Below the pieces are notes generated by a model. The model was not told the origin of the DNA. It did not search any database and was given only the letters and a program-made list of their open reading frames with translations. Source: Glebionis coronaria (Eukaryota > Streptophyta > Magnoliopsida > Asterales > Asteraceae). From it: DNA of 64,000 nucleotides. The position numbers and the translations under genes are program-made. The stretch covers positions 600,007,452 to 600,071,451 of the forward strand of contig CM046880.1 in NCBI GenBank assembly GCA_025667525.1, in the 5' to 3' direction. Of the stretch, positions 11,432 through 21,978 are shown one piece after another (the first letter of the stretch is position 1; each line of letters begins with the position of its first letter).

Positions 11432-12390
11432 TCGTACAAATATATGTTGATGACATTATATTTGGCTCAACTTGTCAAGAATTGTGTGATGACTTTGCCA
11501 AAATCATGCATGATGAGTTTGAAATGAGTATGATGGGAGAACTTAACTTCTTTTTAGGACTCCAAATTAAACAAATGGACGATGGTATTTTCTTTAGTCA
11601 ATCTAAGTACGCTAAAGAAATGCTAAAGAAATTTGGATTAGAAGAATCTAGACCAATGAAGACCCCTATGGCCTCGAATACTAAACTCACCGTAGATGAT
11701 GATTGTGAGTCGGTAGACAACACCAAATATAGAGGTATGATTGGTAGTTTGTTGTACCTAACGGCAAGTCGACCGGATATCATGTTTAGTGTTTGCCTTT
11801 GTGCTCGCTTCCAAGAGGCTCCCAAAACCTCTCACCTTGAAGCGGTTAAGCGTATCTTCCGATACATTAAAGGCACTATACATTTAGGATTATGGTATCC
11901 TAAAGGGACCGGCGTAGAAACCATTGTCTACGCGGACTCGGTTCATGCGGGAGACTATGTGGACCGGAAAAGCACTAGTGGAGTTTATACCTTCATGGGT
12001 TGTTGTTTAACTTCTTGGTTCTCCAAGAAACAAACCGCTCTTGCGATATCCACCACGGAAGCCGAGTATGTGAGTGCCGGAAAAGCATGCCAACAAGCTC
12101 TATGGATGAAGCAAGCGCTTGTTGATTACGGGATTTCTCTTGATGATGTTCCCATCATGTGCGATAATAAAGGCGCTATAGACCTAAGCAAGAATCCCGT
12201 GCAACATTCGCGAACCAAACACATAGAAATTAGACACCATTTCCTTAGGGATAATCTTCAAAAGGGGAACATTACTATTAAAAAGGTGCCCTCCGAGGAC
12301 AACTTAGCCAATATCTTCACTAAGCCACTTAAGAGGGAACCTTTTAATTACTTGCGTCTAGGTCTAGGATTAATGGAACATCTTCCTTAA
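11432..12390 (+). pseudogene. pol: SIRE RT C-terminal half and RNase H
   Basis: The frame begins with IYVDDIIFGST near 11440 (the YVDD catalytic box), continues through MMGELNFFLGLQI and the connection (RGMIGSLLYLTASRPDIMF), and ends with RNase H: VYADSVHAGD, STTEAEYVSA, MCDNKGAI and EIRHHFLRD, holding its catalytic acidic residues. It ends SEDNLANIFTKPL and a stop at 12390. The methionine at 11482 lies after YVDD and is not a true start. It is intact internally but cut from the RT N-terminus by a frameshift. Confidence 0.88.
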
Positions 12391-12870
12391 ATTCTTTTCT
12401 TCTTGTGTGTTTTCTTTTACCACTTTGAGTCCTTGAGTCTTTTAAACTCCTTTTGAAAAATCTTCTCCTCTCCTTTTCAAAACTCTCAAAGTCTCTTTCG
12501 AAAATGGTTGAGAAATTCGTTTGACATTGTTAATTCAATCTATAAACGATTTTTCATAGATTCTCGCTATTAATCTAGAGCTTACATAATTCATATGTAT
12601 GATTCTCTCAAACATAGCAAGAACAAGATTGAATCATGGAGGATCATTGTGTCATGACTTAAGGTCTTGTCTTACACACCTCCTACATTGATTTTTTAAT
12701 CCATGTATTTTGGTCAAATCTCTATTTGGTAAGTTTGCATATGTTTTCTTTGTCTATCTTTGCTTTTAAGCATATCCCTATGATAAGTTAGACTAGAAAA
12801 ATAAGATTTGCTAAAAAATCTTCCTCCAAACACCAAACCCTGCTTCTGCAGGAGGTTCCATATGTGAATC

Positions 12871-12920
12871 GCGGTACCTTATTGATAAGGTACCGCCACC
12901 CTAGATAAGGAACCGCCTAC
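12871..12920. repeat. GGTACC palindrome cluster, SIRE post-pol region
   Basis: GCGGTACCTTAT followed by a head-to-head GGTACCGCC and then GGAACCGCC: the same motif family as in the LTRs, at an internal site. Confidence 0.75.
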
Positions 12921-13848
12921 AGTGGCCTTCCTTCTTCGGGTTGTTGTCTGAAACTCCAGATTTGCTCCAACATTTTTGAGAATCTTTGTTTCAAACCCTT
13001 TGACCACCCCAAAAATACTATAAGCCTTCCCTATTTAAACCATAAGCATTTTGCATTACTTCACATCCAAAACGTCTTATTCTCCTAATGAAAGCCTTGA
13101 ATCTCCTCCATTTTCTCCAATTGCTTTCAATCCAAACCCACCCAAGAACACTCTTAATCACATTTCTCCTACCAAGAATGTTGATTGTGGAACATCTTTT
13201 CTTCCACCACCACCCTTTAGTGTTCTTCCTCCTTCTCATGATAATGTCATGCACCATGGAACATTGTCATTGTTGTCAATATCAACATCTTGCTATGGCA
13301 CACATCTATGAGGAGTTGAGCTACATCAAGAGTCTCTTAATCAAGCCTCCTCTTCACTTTGATTATGAGATCTCCAACAAGCCACCACCACCACCCTTCG
13401 CTATTACCTTGTCTTTCATATAAGCATTGGTTGCTTATCCACAAGACACCAAATTCAAGCAAATCTTAGAATTCTAGAATAACTAGGATTAGATTTATGC
13501 TTTTGGCTTGTTTCTTTTTCCATACTTCTTTGTATGATGTTCTTTTAGTAACCTATCTTGGATCTTTGTCTTTGTGTTTTCTTCTCTTTTAATTTTTTTG
13601 TGACCTATTGCTATATATTGTTGGTTGTTTCTTTTGTTCAACTAACCCCTCTATGTAGCTTGTCACCATATCTCGATTCCTCGGTGCCCCAAGCTAGGGG
13701 GAGTAAGCACCAAGGGGGAGTCTTTGCAAAGTCCGTTTCTTCAACACCGGCTTACGCAACCTTTTTGCTTCGACAAAGGGGGAGAAATGAATAAACTCGT
13801 CTTCGAAAATCTTGTTTTTGTGTGATTGAGTTTATGTATTGTCGGAAT

Positions 13849-13863
13849 CAAAAAGGGGGAGAT
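13849..13863 (+). other. Polypurine tract of SIRE element
   Basis: CAAAAAGGGGGAGAT directly abuts the 3' LTR; it is the plus-strand primer site for reverse transcription. Confidence 0.85.
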
Positions 13864-15144
13864 TGTTAATGCAATAATGACTACAAACGTTATTTGCATT
13901 TTTTGGTCTCGCTTAGTTTTGATTACGACAATATGTAAAAACAAGCATTTACGAAAACAACGAAAAACGAATTCTTGAGTTCAAGTATTTTTCATTTTAC
14001 CCATTTTCACTTAAGGTATGGATAAACAAGTACTAACCTTAATCAAGTGATCAAGTGATCAAGTGATTTAATCTTTTCTTAAAACTCACTTTTTATTAAA
14101 TGTGACAAGTTTTTATTAAACTTTATTTTTAAGAAAATGTTTTATTAAATTAATTATTTGAAATTTGAAAATGGCATATTCTTATTTGGTTAAGAATATC
14201 CTTTCAGGATATTTTTATACCCAGATAAAACCTCCACCACTAAAGGACAAAAAGGAGCGGAGTCTAGTCCGGCGGTACCTTAGCGCCTAGGCGGTACCTT
14301 ATCGATAAGGTACCGCGGGCTAAGATAAGGTACCGCGGGCAGATATAGCCGTTGGCTCCTTTGTCCTATAAATAGTGGACCATTCTCAGCTTTTCACCTC
14401 ACCTCTTTTGCACATTTATTTCCAGATTCAAACCCCTTCTTTAATCACTCAAATCTTTGATCATTTGTTTGATTATTACTTGTTTAAGAAGTGAATCTTG
14501 TTCTTCCATCCCTTCCTCTCCAAGTGCAAAGAGAAGAACACTATCCTAGTGAAGTGTTGAGTCCACCACCAAAGATCCATTGAAGATTTAATTTTATACA
14601 CTTGTAGTTGTGTCATAGTTGTGAAGATCCAAGTAGTTGTGTCTATTTGGAAGTTGTGTATGTACTAAGTATAGTTGTGTAGATTGGTCCTAGCTACGAT
14701 TAAGGCTCGACTTTTAGCTTAGAGTCGGAAATTGGTTAAGCGACGTGTACGGTTTTCTCCACCATAAGGAGCTTGTTGTGTAGTGAACTCTCGAGTAAGG
14801 AGTACTCGAGGAGTGGAGTAGGAACGAGGAGTAAGCTTCGTTGCCGAACCACTATAAATCATTGGTGTTCGGTTTGATCTTTCTTTACCCTTAACTCTTT
14901 ACATTCTTTATTCTTTATGCATATACTTGTGTTAGTACTAGATTAGTTACACTATCATTCTTTATTCTTTGTGGATATATTTTTGTTAGTATTAGTTTAG
15001 TTACACTATCATTGCTCATATTGTGCATAAGAAGATTTCACATATTTCCTCAAGCCTAAGTTTTTGAAAAAGGATTTTTGGAAACCACATTTTAACAAGT
15101 AAAAATAAGAAACTATTCAACCCCCCCCCCTTCTAGTTTCTACA
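13864..15144 (+). repeat. 3' LTR of SIRE element
   Basis: TGTTAATGC to TTTCTACA, 1281 bp, nearly identical to the 5' LTR. The TATA box is at 14366-14375 and the palindrome cluster at 14272-14340. It has an extra AAGTGATC unit near 14055 and a 12-base insertion near 14610. Target duplication ATGTT follows at 15145-15149. Confidence 0.92.
14272..14340. repeat. GGTACC palindrome cluster, SIRE 3' LTR
   Basis: Contains a perfect 26-base palindrome, GCGGTACCTTAT plus CG plus its mirror, and a further GGTACCGC unit. The 5' LTR copy has one mismatch (GGTACCAC). Confidence 0.8.
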
Positions 15145-15149
15145 ATGTT

Positions 15150-15617
15150 TATTTGTCTTTGGAACTTATGAACAAAAATATGCTAGTGAGGAAGGTGAGC
15201 ATGAGGGTATAAATGGAAATGAGAAATCAAGTATTGACATTGAACTATTAATCAACAAATTGTTGCTGTTAGATTCATGTGCGTGTGACTTGAACATTTA
15301 AGATTGTCACTCCTTGCTTCTATGGACATCACTCATATCTCTTTAGTTTATTACGACTCTAAAAGTTAAAGAGTTCTAACTATGCCAACTTTCCTAACAA
15401 GTAAGATTCAGGTAGCCAGTCTCATGTTGTTAAGGCATTAACAAATAATCAATGGCCACAATTTGTAGAATTGAAAGAAAAGCAAGTGAACCAGTGTTTC
15501 TGTATGGTTGGTCAGGTTATGGGTTGGCTTACTAGGTTCAACAGCTCAAACTGAGGTATACATATTTCTAGTTTCCATCTCGTAAACATGTCCAATCACC
15601 TCAAAAGTCTAACTTAG
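15150..15617 (+). other. Host DNA downstream of SIRE, unassigned
   Basis: Continues the open frame seen before the SIRE insertion for about 45 codons (GTYEQKYASEEG then acidic), closing near 15300. The rest has no recognised coding content. Possibly upstream exons and introns of the S9 relic. Confidence 0.3.
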
Positions 15618-15827
15618 TGAGAGGAAAAGGTTCATTCCGGCTAGTTCTAGTGTCTTTTTTTGTTCTCTTGTTGTTACCCGTATCTGGATTGAACCTGGTG
15701 AGGGTAAATTTCCTTAAAAATGACAACCAGTTTGATGTCTAATTCCCGATGCTTGATCAACAAGCTGCTCTTCTTCGTCCTCTTGCCGAGACAAAAACAT
15801 TTGGGTCTTTTAGATGTGGCAAAATAG
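15618..15827 (+). pseudogene. Ribosomal protein S9 (mitochondrial type), broken exon
   Basis: The segment encodes RIWIEPGEGKF (from 15679), then in another frame KNDNQFDV, a TAA stop at 15739, and FPMLDQQAALLRPLAETKTF. These match the central part of plant mitochondrial-type S9 (family pattern: RVWI-PG-GKF, then a DVYFP-like segment, then AALLRPLAETKTLG). The defects are a frameshift after GKF, a stop where Tyr is expected, and an extra T after AETKT that throws the following GLLDV out of frame. S9 is a small-subunit rRNA-binding protein. The next expected stretch (VKGGG-SG) was not found, so this is a pseudogene or heavily damaged allele. Family assignment is from memory of S9 sequences. Confidence 0.72.
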
Positions 15828-15951
15828 GACGTATGGATGTTGTGTTGTGTTGTAACTGCCACATTTACATTTACATGCTTCTGGTATCATTATTTTTTAT
15901 TCTTTCATTTGCTTGGGACGCCGATCTAAACTTCGTAAGTCCATGAAACAG

Positions 15952-16015
15952 GTCAAATATGGGCACTTCCTCTTGGTATTAGTATGGCACTGAAAAACTG
16001 GGCACCAGATCAGTT
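15952..16015 (+). pseudogene. Ribosomal protein S9 exon, 5' half, cut by copia insertion
   Basis: After an acceptor (TGAAACAG) the frame reads QIWALPLGISMALKNWAPDQ, matching the S9 segment G-QxxAIxxGIxRAL--W-P. It is interrupted after CAGTT by the minus-strand copia element. The exon resumes at 31438 after the second CAGTT and reads FRPPLKE up to a GTAAAT donor at 31458. The bacterial and organellar S9 pattern (GI-RAL...LR--L) supports the call. Insertion into the middle of a coding exon inactivates the gene. Confidence 0.8.
16011..16015. repeat. Target site duplication CAGTT (left)
   Basis: Matches CAGTT at 31433-31437 across the copia element. Removing the element and one copy restores the S9 frame. 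Confidence 0.9.
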
Positions 16016-16474
16016 GGTAGAAAAACATGAATTAAAGGACCTCAAAACACTTTTAACTTTATTAACCAAGATTTGAAGAACAACATAATGAAAAATAAAC
16101 TAAAGCTACAAGTGCTACTCACGTGTAGCTCTATTATCTACATGATAATAGTTTTACAATCAAAAACAATAAAAAGAAGAGATCAAACTAAGGTTCTAAG
16201 TTCAAGAACAATAGAGAGAACAATTGTGTGAAAAACACACACTTAATGAAAAAACAGCCATGCAAACAATGATAGACGCTCCCATAGTTATCAAAGCCCT
16301 AGTGGGCTTAATAGCCGTTGAGTCAAAGGGCTGAGAGTTTGGGCTTCGTGGGCTTGAGTCCAAGGTCCAACAGCAAGACTTCTCCATTAGCAGCTTAAGT
16401 CCCTACACTTTGAAATTAACACAATAAGTCCCTCAAGATTAGATGGGTTGCTAGATTAGGTTATAATTTTAACA
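16016..16474 (-). repeat. 3' LTR of minus-strand copia element
   Basis: 459 bp, closely matching 30974-31432. In plus orientation it begins GGTAGAAAAACATG (TGTAGAAAA in the other copy) and ends TTTTAACA. Followed by CCCCTTAAT, the complement of the polypurine tract. Confidence 0.9.
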
Positions 16475-16479
16475 TCCCC

Positions 16480-17142
16480 TTAATCTGACAACCCATATAT
16501 GTTTATAATCCTCAGGTTTTCAACAAACTTTTGGTGCAACTCTGTTTCCAACCCTTTAGTCAAGATATCTGCAATTTGATTTGCAGAATCTACTTTTTCA
16601 GTTTTGACAACACCACTTAAAATCTTTTCCCTTACAAAATGAAGATCAATTTCAAGGTGCTTGGTTATTTCATGGAAAATAGGGTTGGCAGCTATTTTAA
16701 TAGCTGAATTACTGTCACAATGAAGAGTGACTGGGAGCAAGTTTTCACACTGGAAGTCTTTCAAGACTTTCAGCACCCAGATCACCTCACTGGTTACTGA
16801 GGCAAGAGCTCTATACTCTACCTCAGTAGAAGACTTAGAGAGAGTGTTATGTTTCTTTCTTTTCCAAGAGACTAAGTTCCCATTAATAAACGCACAATAC
16901 CCAGTCACAGATTTTCTTGTGACAACACATTTTGTCCAATCAGCATTAGAGTAAGCATCAAGAATCATACCAGAGTTCTTTGTGAAATGAATACCCAAAC
17001 CGGGTGAGCTCTTAAGATATCTTAATATCTTAAAAGCAATTTTGAGATGAGAGTTCAATGGAGAATACATAAACTGACTTAAACAATGCACAGCATAAGA
17101 GATGTCAGGCCTGGTGTTAGTTAAATAAATACGCTTTCCCAT
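16480..17142 (-). pseudogene. pol: Copia RT end and RNase H (element at 16016-31432)
   Basis: A 220-codon frame with the copia RT/RNase H connection (RIYLTNTRPDISYAVHCLSQF) and RNase H catalytic positions: AYSNADW, STEVEYRALA, LHCDSNSAI and EIDLHFVRE, ending ADILTKGL. The stop is 6 bp from the LTR, so pol ends at the polypurine tract. This part is intact, but upstream the frame is broken near 17150-17240. The Met at 17142 is internal to pol. Confidence 0.88.
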
Positions 17143-17584
17143 GAGTTTTTATAATCAACAATATTAGCAAGTAAAGGGTCCTCATTAGTGGGCTCATTAG
17201 AAATGACAAGTTTAGAAAGCAAGGGAGTCTTAGCTGGTTAACAGGCTAGCATCCCATATTCAGACAACAAGTCAAGCACATACTTCCTTTGGTTTAAACA
17301 TACACCATTGTCAGTATCAACAATCTCAATTCCCAAAAAATACTTAAGCTTACCCAAGTCTTTGATCATAAACTTAGTTCTTAGAAAAGTCTTAAACTTA
17401 TCTATCTCAACAGTATCATTTTCAGTAATGATAATATCATCCACATACACAAGTAAGGCAAGAAAGACATTACCATGAGATTTGGTATATAAGGAGTAAT
17501 CATATTTACTTTGAACAAATCCATTTTCATTTAGCACAGAGGTAAGCTTAGCATTCCACTGTCTGTGAGCTTGTTTAAGCCTAT
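17143..17584 (-). pseudogene. pol: Copia RT C-terminal part, cut by Athila-like element
   Basis: Reads RLKQAHRQWNAKL, then LLVYVDDIIITEND (YVDD box intact), KFMIKDLGKLKYFLGIEI and NQRKYVLDLLSEYGML. These are copia RT blocks downstream of the LYGLKQ motif. A stop follows near 17238, and the frame to RNase H is shifted. The N-terminal half of RT is at 26778-27400; the gypsy element separates them exactly within the LYG/RLKQA motif. Confidence 0.87.
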
Positions 17585-18479
17585 TGATGTTCGTTTGCAA
17601 GTCTTAACTTTATATTACAAGGTTTAGACAAAACAAGGGACTAGAAGACAAACACGGGCATGTATACCCTTTCGTTCGTAATATAGCTTTGTAGTGGGAA
17701 GCCAGGATCGTTCGCTGAGACTTAATTTCGTTTTGGTAATCAAGATAATAATTGAAGAAATAAATAGTTGAAATGATATCAATAGTAACAAATATGACTA
17801 ATATGGGATAGTTCGTATAAGTTCGTGATGATGATAATAATGATCGAGATATGTTATGTAGGTAAAGAGTGATAATCCTTTTTCCTCAAAACGCCGTTTA
17901 CACAATTTACTTGGTTTGATTCAAGACTTACGTTTAATTAAGCGACTAAGCTCAAAACAAGTTGCCAACGAGTTCAATATTTTATCAAGTTTCTAAGCGG
18001 ATCTCTCCAACCAAAGATTCATGACCATAGACATGTTCTTGAAAACTTATTATAACAATTTGCGTTTCTCAACGCTAAACTATCGTAACAAATCAACTTA
18101 GATAAAATATGGTTTATAGAACTAGGTGGTAAAATGTTCTACAACATTAGCTTGAAATCATATATAAAGGATCATATCATAGCATCATCACTAATTATAG
18201 TCACATACCCATATAGTCACAAATAGCTTAGCCTAACATTGTAATCAAAGTAACAATTGGAAAAGAGTAAGAGAACATCATACTTAGATTGGATTGAAGA
18301 AACGAGTACACAAGTGTCAGGATTGTATCGTTCCTCCAAGAATCGAAGAGTGGAATACTCTCGTTACAAGTATCTCCCAAAAGTGGATAATACTGAAATT
18401 TTACTAAGAAAGCTAAAATACTCGAGCTATGGAGTATTGAGAGAGAGGGAGGTGTGTGTAAAATGAGTGGAAGTGGCCT

Positions 18480-18489
18480 CTATTTATAG
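18480..18489 (-). promoter_or_regulatory. TATA box of Athila-like LTR (left)
   Basis: CTATAAATAG on the minus strand, with a diverged counterpart at 26551-26560 in the 5' LTR. Confidence 0.5.
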
Positions 18490-18507
18490 TTTTGTCTGGG
18501 GTTAAAT

Positions 18508-18590
18508 GTGCGCCGCACTTCTCCGAAAGTGCACCGCACTTTGGAGACGTGAATGTGCGCCGCACTTCTGAGTTTGTGCTCCGCACTTCT
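18508..18590. repeat. GTGCGCCGCAC palindrome cluster in Athila-like LTR
   Basis: Four copies of GTGC(G/A/T)CCGCACTT within 85 bases, each nearly self-complementary. Similar clusters are at 26579-26657 (other LTR) and 25473-25540 (leader before gag). Confidence 0.8.
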
Positions 18591-18786
18591 GGGCGATCCA
18601 GAATCTTCTTTCAACAACTTTGGCTTATTTGCATATTGAGGACCCTTCTTTGTATGTCTTCACTTTTCTCCTTCAAAATTTATATATTCATATAAAACAC
18701 AACATATTAAGTATTTGAAGCTCTTATTTATACTACAAAGTGGGATTATAATGATAGATTGAATATGTATATTTAGGTCGTTATCA

Positions 18787-20042
18787 AATTCCTCTACACT
18801 TAGCTATTGCTTGCCCTCAAGCAATCAAAGCGAGAAAACAAATTCAATTTTATAAATGCTTTTAAGTGTTATGAAGTATGATAGGAAAATGATTTAATTT
18901 TTATGAATAGCAAAAGCAAATGACAAAATAATTTCAGCACCTCACGTGGATAGTGTTTGGATTTTAAGTTCACACAAATGTCACTCACAAAGGGTAAATG
19001 TAAGATAACATTCAAATAGCACTGACATAAAATAGATAGCTACCATAGGTTTGTACATGACAAATAAACATAACCGTTGTGGCGTGAGCACCAGATAAAT
19101 TTTCAAAGAAGCAAAACGTGATAAATGATATGGGTGTAGGATCAAAAAGTATGCCTTTGTCAAAGTCATAGAACAAACTATAACAGAATACTTGACTCTT
19201 TTTCTTTTCTTTTTCATTCATCATATTTTTATTTTTTATTTTTTAAGAGAGAACATCATAAACCTTATGACTTGACAAGTGGTTAGGCATATCATATAAG
19301 GATATTGGCACAATAGATAATATAACACATGCGTACAAGTGCCACATATTTTAGTAAGCCAGTGTAGCTTAACTAAAATGATAAATGGGTGATTTTATTT
19401 TTCTTCCTTTCGAAAATATTTATAAATTAACCTCAATGCGGTTTAGTAAATGATGATCAAGCACAAATTCTGAAGCATACTAGATTATCGGCTTTCACAC
19501 AAAATAGAGAAACATAAAGGCTAAGTTTTTCTCATATATTTGGGTGATGGTTTTTGTGCTTAATTATAATGTCAATCAATGAGATTTTTGCTTTGCTAAA
19601 AACTTATTTATTTACAAAACATATATATTTTTATTTTTATTCAAAAAGATTTTCATGTGGAGAAATTTGTTTTATTTTTTTTTTTCATTTTTTTTTCATT
19701 TTTTTTATTTGTCACCTCCTCCACACATAAGTTGAACATCGTCCTCGAGGTGATAACTGATAAAAACATTAAAAATAGGAAAAATGCAAAGGGAAACGAG
19801 AACTTCCCGGGGCTTAGTAGAAAATTGCGGGACTTCGAGAGACGAATCCAGCTTAGAGCTCCAATTTGCTATTTTCCTGCATGCTATCAAACAAAACGAA
19901 ACACATGCAATATATACAAGGACTGTTTTATTTATTTACAGGTCCTCCTCCACACTTAAGTTAAAAGGTAGGGGATAAAATACGGATTACCTTCCGAATA
20001 GCGCTAAGTTTAGAGTCTTCAGCCAGACACGGCTACTCGGAT
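18787..20042 (-). other. Athila-like post-pol region without gene
   Basis: Position of the env-like ORF in some Athila elements, but only short unrelated frames exist. It holds T-rich runs (19215-19250, 19670-19710) and three complements of a polypurine-like motif (CTCTACACTTA at 18791, CCTCCACACATAA at 19716, CCTCCACACTTAA at 19945). Confidence 0.6.
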
Positions 20043-21200
20043 CTATTTTAAGAAGAAAGGAATTTCTTCTCCTTCGGTTTCATTACATTGTTCTTCTTCA
20101 TGGTAGAGCTTAAGTCTATGTCCATTGACTACAAAGGTTCTATTGTCTCTACCGTATAATTCAACATATCCGGATGGATATTGGTGTTTTACTAGATAGG
20201 GTCCAGTCCATCTCGAAGTAAGCTTAGGTTGCTTGAATTTATATTTCGAGATAAAGAGAAGTACTTTTTCTCCTTTTTTGAATTCTTTTCTTTGTCGCAA
20301 TTTGCGATCATGCCAAACTTTGGTTCGTTCTTTATATAATCCTGAACTTTCATAAGCATGATGTCGAAATTCATCTAACTCATGAAGTTGGAAGTTACGT
20401 TTTTCTCTAGCTGCAATAAGATCGGGGTTGCAGTTCTTAAGTGCCCAATATGCACGGTGTTTAATTTCTATTCGCAGATGGCATGTTTTTCCATACAAAA
20501 GTTTGTATGGTGTGGTTCCAGTTGGTGTTTTGAATGCGGTACGAAAGGCCCATAGAGCATCTTGTAATTTTTTTAGACCAACAAGCAGGGCTGTTTTGAA
20601 CGGTATTTTTAAGTATACGTTTGAGAGCTCTATTAGTGTTTTCAACTTGACCACTCGTTTAAGGGTGGTAAGATGTGGAAAATCGGTGGTTCACTCCATA
20701 TCTTTTCATAATATTTTCCATGAGTTTGTTACAGAAATGAGTTCCTCTGTCGCTTATTAATGCTTTTGGAATTCCAAAATGACAAAATAATTTCTTTAAG
20801 AATACGATAACAACTCTTGCATCGTTTGTTTGTAAAGCTTGAGCTTCGGCCCATTTCGATACATAGTCGACGGCGACTAAATGTATTCACATTTGTAAGA
20901 TTTAGGAAATGGTCCCATGAAGTCGATACCCCAAACGTCAAAGATTTCGTAGACTTGGATGTTATTTAGAGGCATTTAGTCTCTTTTAGAAATATTTCCA
21001 GTCCTTTGACATGCTTCACATAGTCGTACTAAGGTATGAGCTTCACGAATAATTGTTGGCCAATAAAAGCCAGCGTCGAACACTTTTTTAGCGGTGGTGT
21101 TTGCTGCATAATGTCCTCCGGTCGGTCCGTAGTGACATTCATCAAGAATTTTTCTAGATTCAAATCCGGAAATACAACGTCGGATTATTCCATCGGAACA
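20043..21200 (-). pseudogene. pol: Athila-like integrase
   Basis: The minus strand carries gypsy integrase in pieces: an ACQRTGNISKR part of the zinc-binding domain near 21000, the IDFMGPFP segment near 20910, ALISDRGTHFCNK near 20750 (second catalytic Asp), a QVENTNRALK-like segment near 20630 (catalytic Glu), and a C-terminal part open from 20654 to 20043 (YKLLYGKTCHLRIEI, WHDRKL, LTSRWTGPYLV) that matches Athila-group integrase tails. Stops and frameshifts occur near 20880 and 20640-20660. The protein would insert the cDNA; it cannot be made intact here. Confidence 0.82.
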
Positions 21201-21219
21201 GATTTTTAATAAGTAAGGA

Positions 21220-21978
21220 TCATCCCAAAAGTATTTTAAGTTCAGAGAAAAATCTTTTCTTTTGTTGGTGCGTCATTCCCTTACGTAAAATACCTACAGC
21301 CAAATAGTTTGCAAAGTTTGTGAACCATGGTGTATTGTTAGTACTTACTTGCATTATATGCTCATCGGGAAAATCATCGATTTCATCATCGCTAGAATCA
21401 TCATTCACTATGCGAGATAAATGATCGGCAGCAACATTTTCAGCTCCTTTTTTATCTTTAATTTCCAAATCAAAATCTTGTAAAAGCAATATCCATCGTA
21501 TTAGACGAGGTTTGGCGTCTTACTTTTTGAACAAGTATTTTAAAGCTGAGTGATCGTGTAAACTATTGTTTTTGACAATACGAGGTATGATCGAAATTTG
21601 TCAAACGCGTAAACTACAGCCATGAGTTCTTTTTCCGTAATTGTGTAATTTTGTTGGGCTGCGTTAAGAGTTCTACTTGCAAAAATAGATGGGATGAAAT
21701 TGTTTACCATCTTTTTGTCCAAGGACGGCTCCAAGGGCATGTTCACTTGCATCGTACATATGCACAAATGGAAGGTTCCAATCAGGGCTTGTAATAATGG
21801 GTGTGCATGTAAGTTTTTCTTTGGGTGTTTCGAATGCTGAAAGACATTCGTCATTAAAATTGAACGTTCTTTCTTTCTCTAATAGCTGAGTTAAAGGTCT
21901 TGCGATCTTCGCAAAGTCTTTGATAAATCGTCGGTAAAAACCGGCATGACCTAAAAAAACTTCTAATGCCTTTAACAT
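21220..21978 (-). pseudogene. pol: Athila-like RNase H
   Basis: Two overlapping frames, 21673-21978 and 21540-21854, read the RT-RNase H connection (FYRRFIKDFAKIARPL), then YDASEHALGAVLGQ with the first RNase H Asp, and QQNYTITEKELMAVVYAFDKFRSYL with the Glu. The frame 21220-21489 gives [26 protein letters not shown], the usual end. At least two frameshifts split the domain. It degrades the RNA strand during cDNA synthesis in intact elements. Confidence 0.85.

Larger units (their letters stand above)
12391..13863 (+). other. SIRE post-pol region, no convincing env-like gene
   Basis: This is where SIRE elements often carry an env-like ORF. Here there are only short frames (for example 13088-13423, hydrophobic at its N-terminus, and 13051-13311, Pro/Ser-rich). 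They overlap in different frames and lack a convincing signal-peptide/coiled-coil/anchor arrangement. A GCGGTACC/GGAACCGC palindrome cluster sits at 12871-12920. The end holds several GGGGGAG runs (13693, 13713, 13780), the last being the polypurine tract. Confidence 0.6.
5959..15144 (+). mobile_element. Full-length SIRE-lineage Ty1/copia retrotransposon
   Basis: A complete element of about 9.2 kb. It has two highly similar LTRs, a methionine-tRNA-type primer binding site, gag, protease, integrase, RT and RNase H in copia order, a 1.4-kb region after pol, a polypurine tract and a 5-bp target duplication. Long LTRs, a large gag with a coiled-coil tail, and extra sequence between pol and the 3' LTR fit the SIRE/Maximus lineage. 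The pol frame is split by several frameshifts and stops, so it is non-autonomous now. The LTRs differ by only a few substitutions and small indels, so the insertion is fairly recent. Confidence 0.9.
17585..18786 (-). repeat. 3' LTR of Athila-like element
   Basis: In plus orientation starts TGATGTTCGTTTGCAAG and ends GGTCGTTATCA, followed by AATTCCTCTACACTTAG, the complement of a polypurine tract. About 1.2 kb. Contains four copies of a GTGCGCCGCACTT motif (18508-18590) beside the TATA box. Confidence 0.82.

Noticed and set aside
12391..13863. Env-like gene of the SIRE element
   Set aside because: Only short overlapping frames with no consistent signal peptide, coiled coil or membrane anchor.
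20428..20760. Plus-strand ORFs opposite the Athila-like integrase and RT (also 22656-23531)
   Set aside because: They are reverse complements of conserved pol blocks and show no features of their own.
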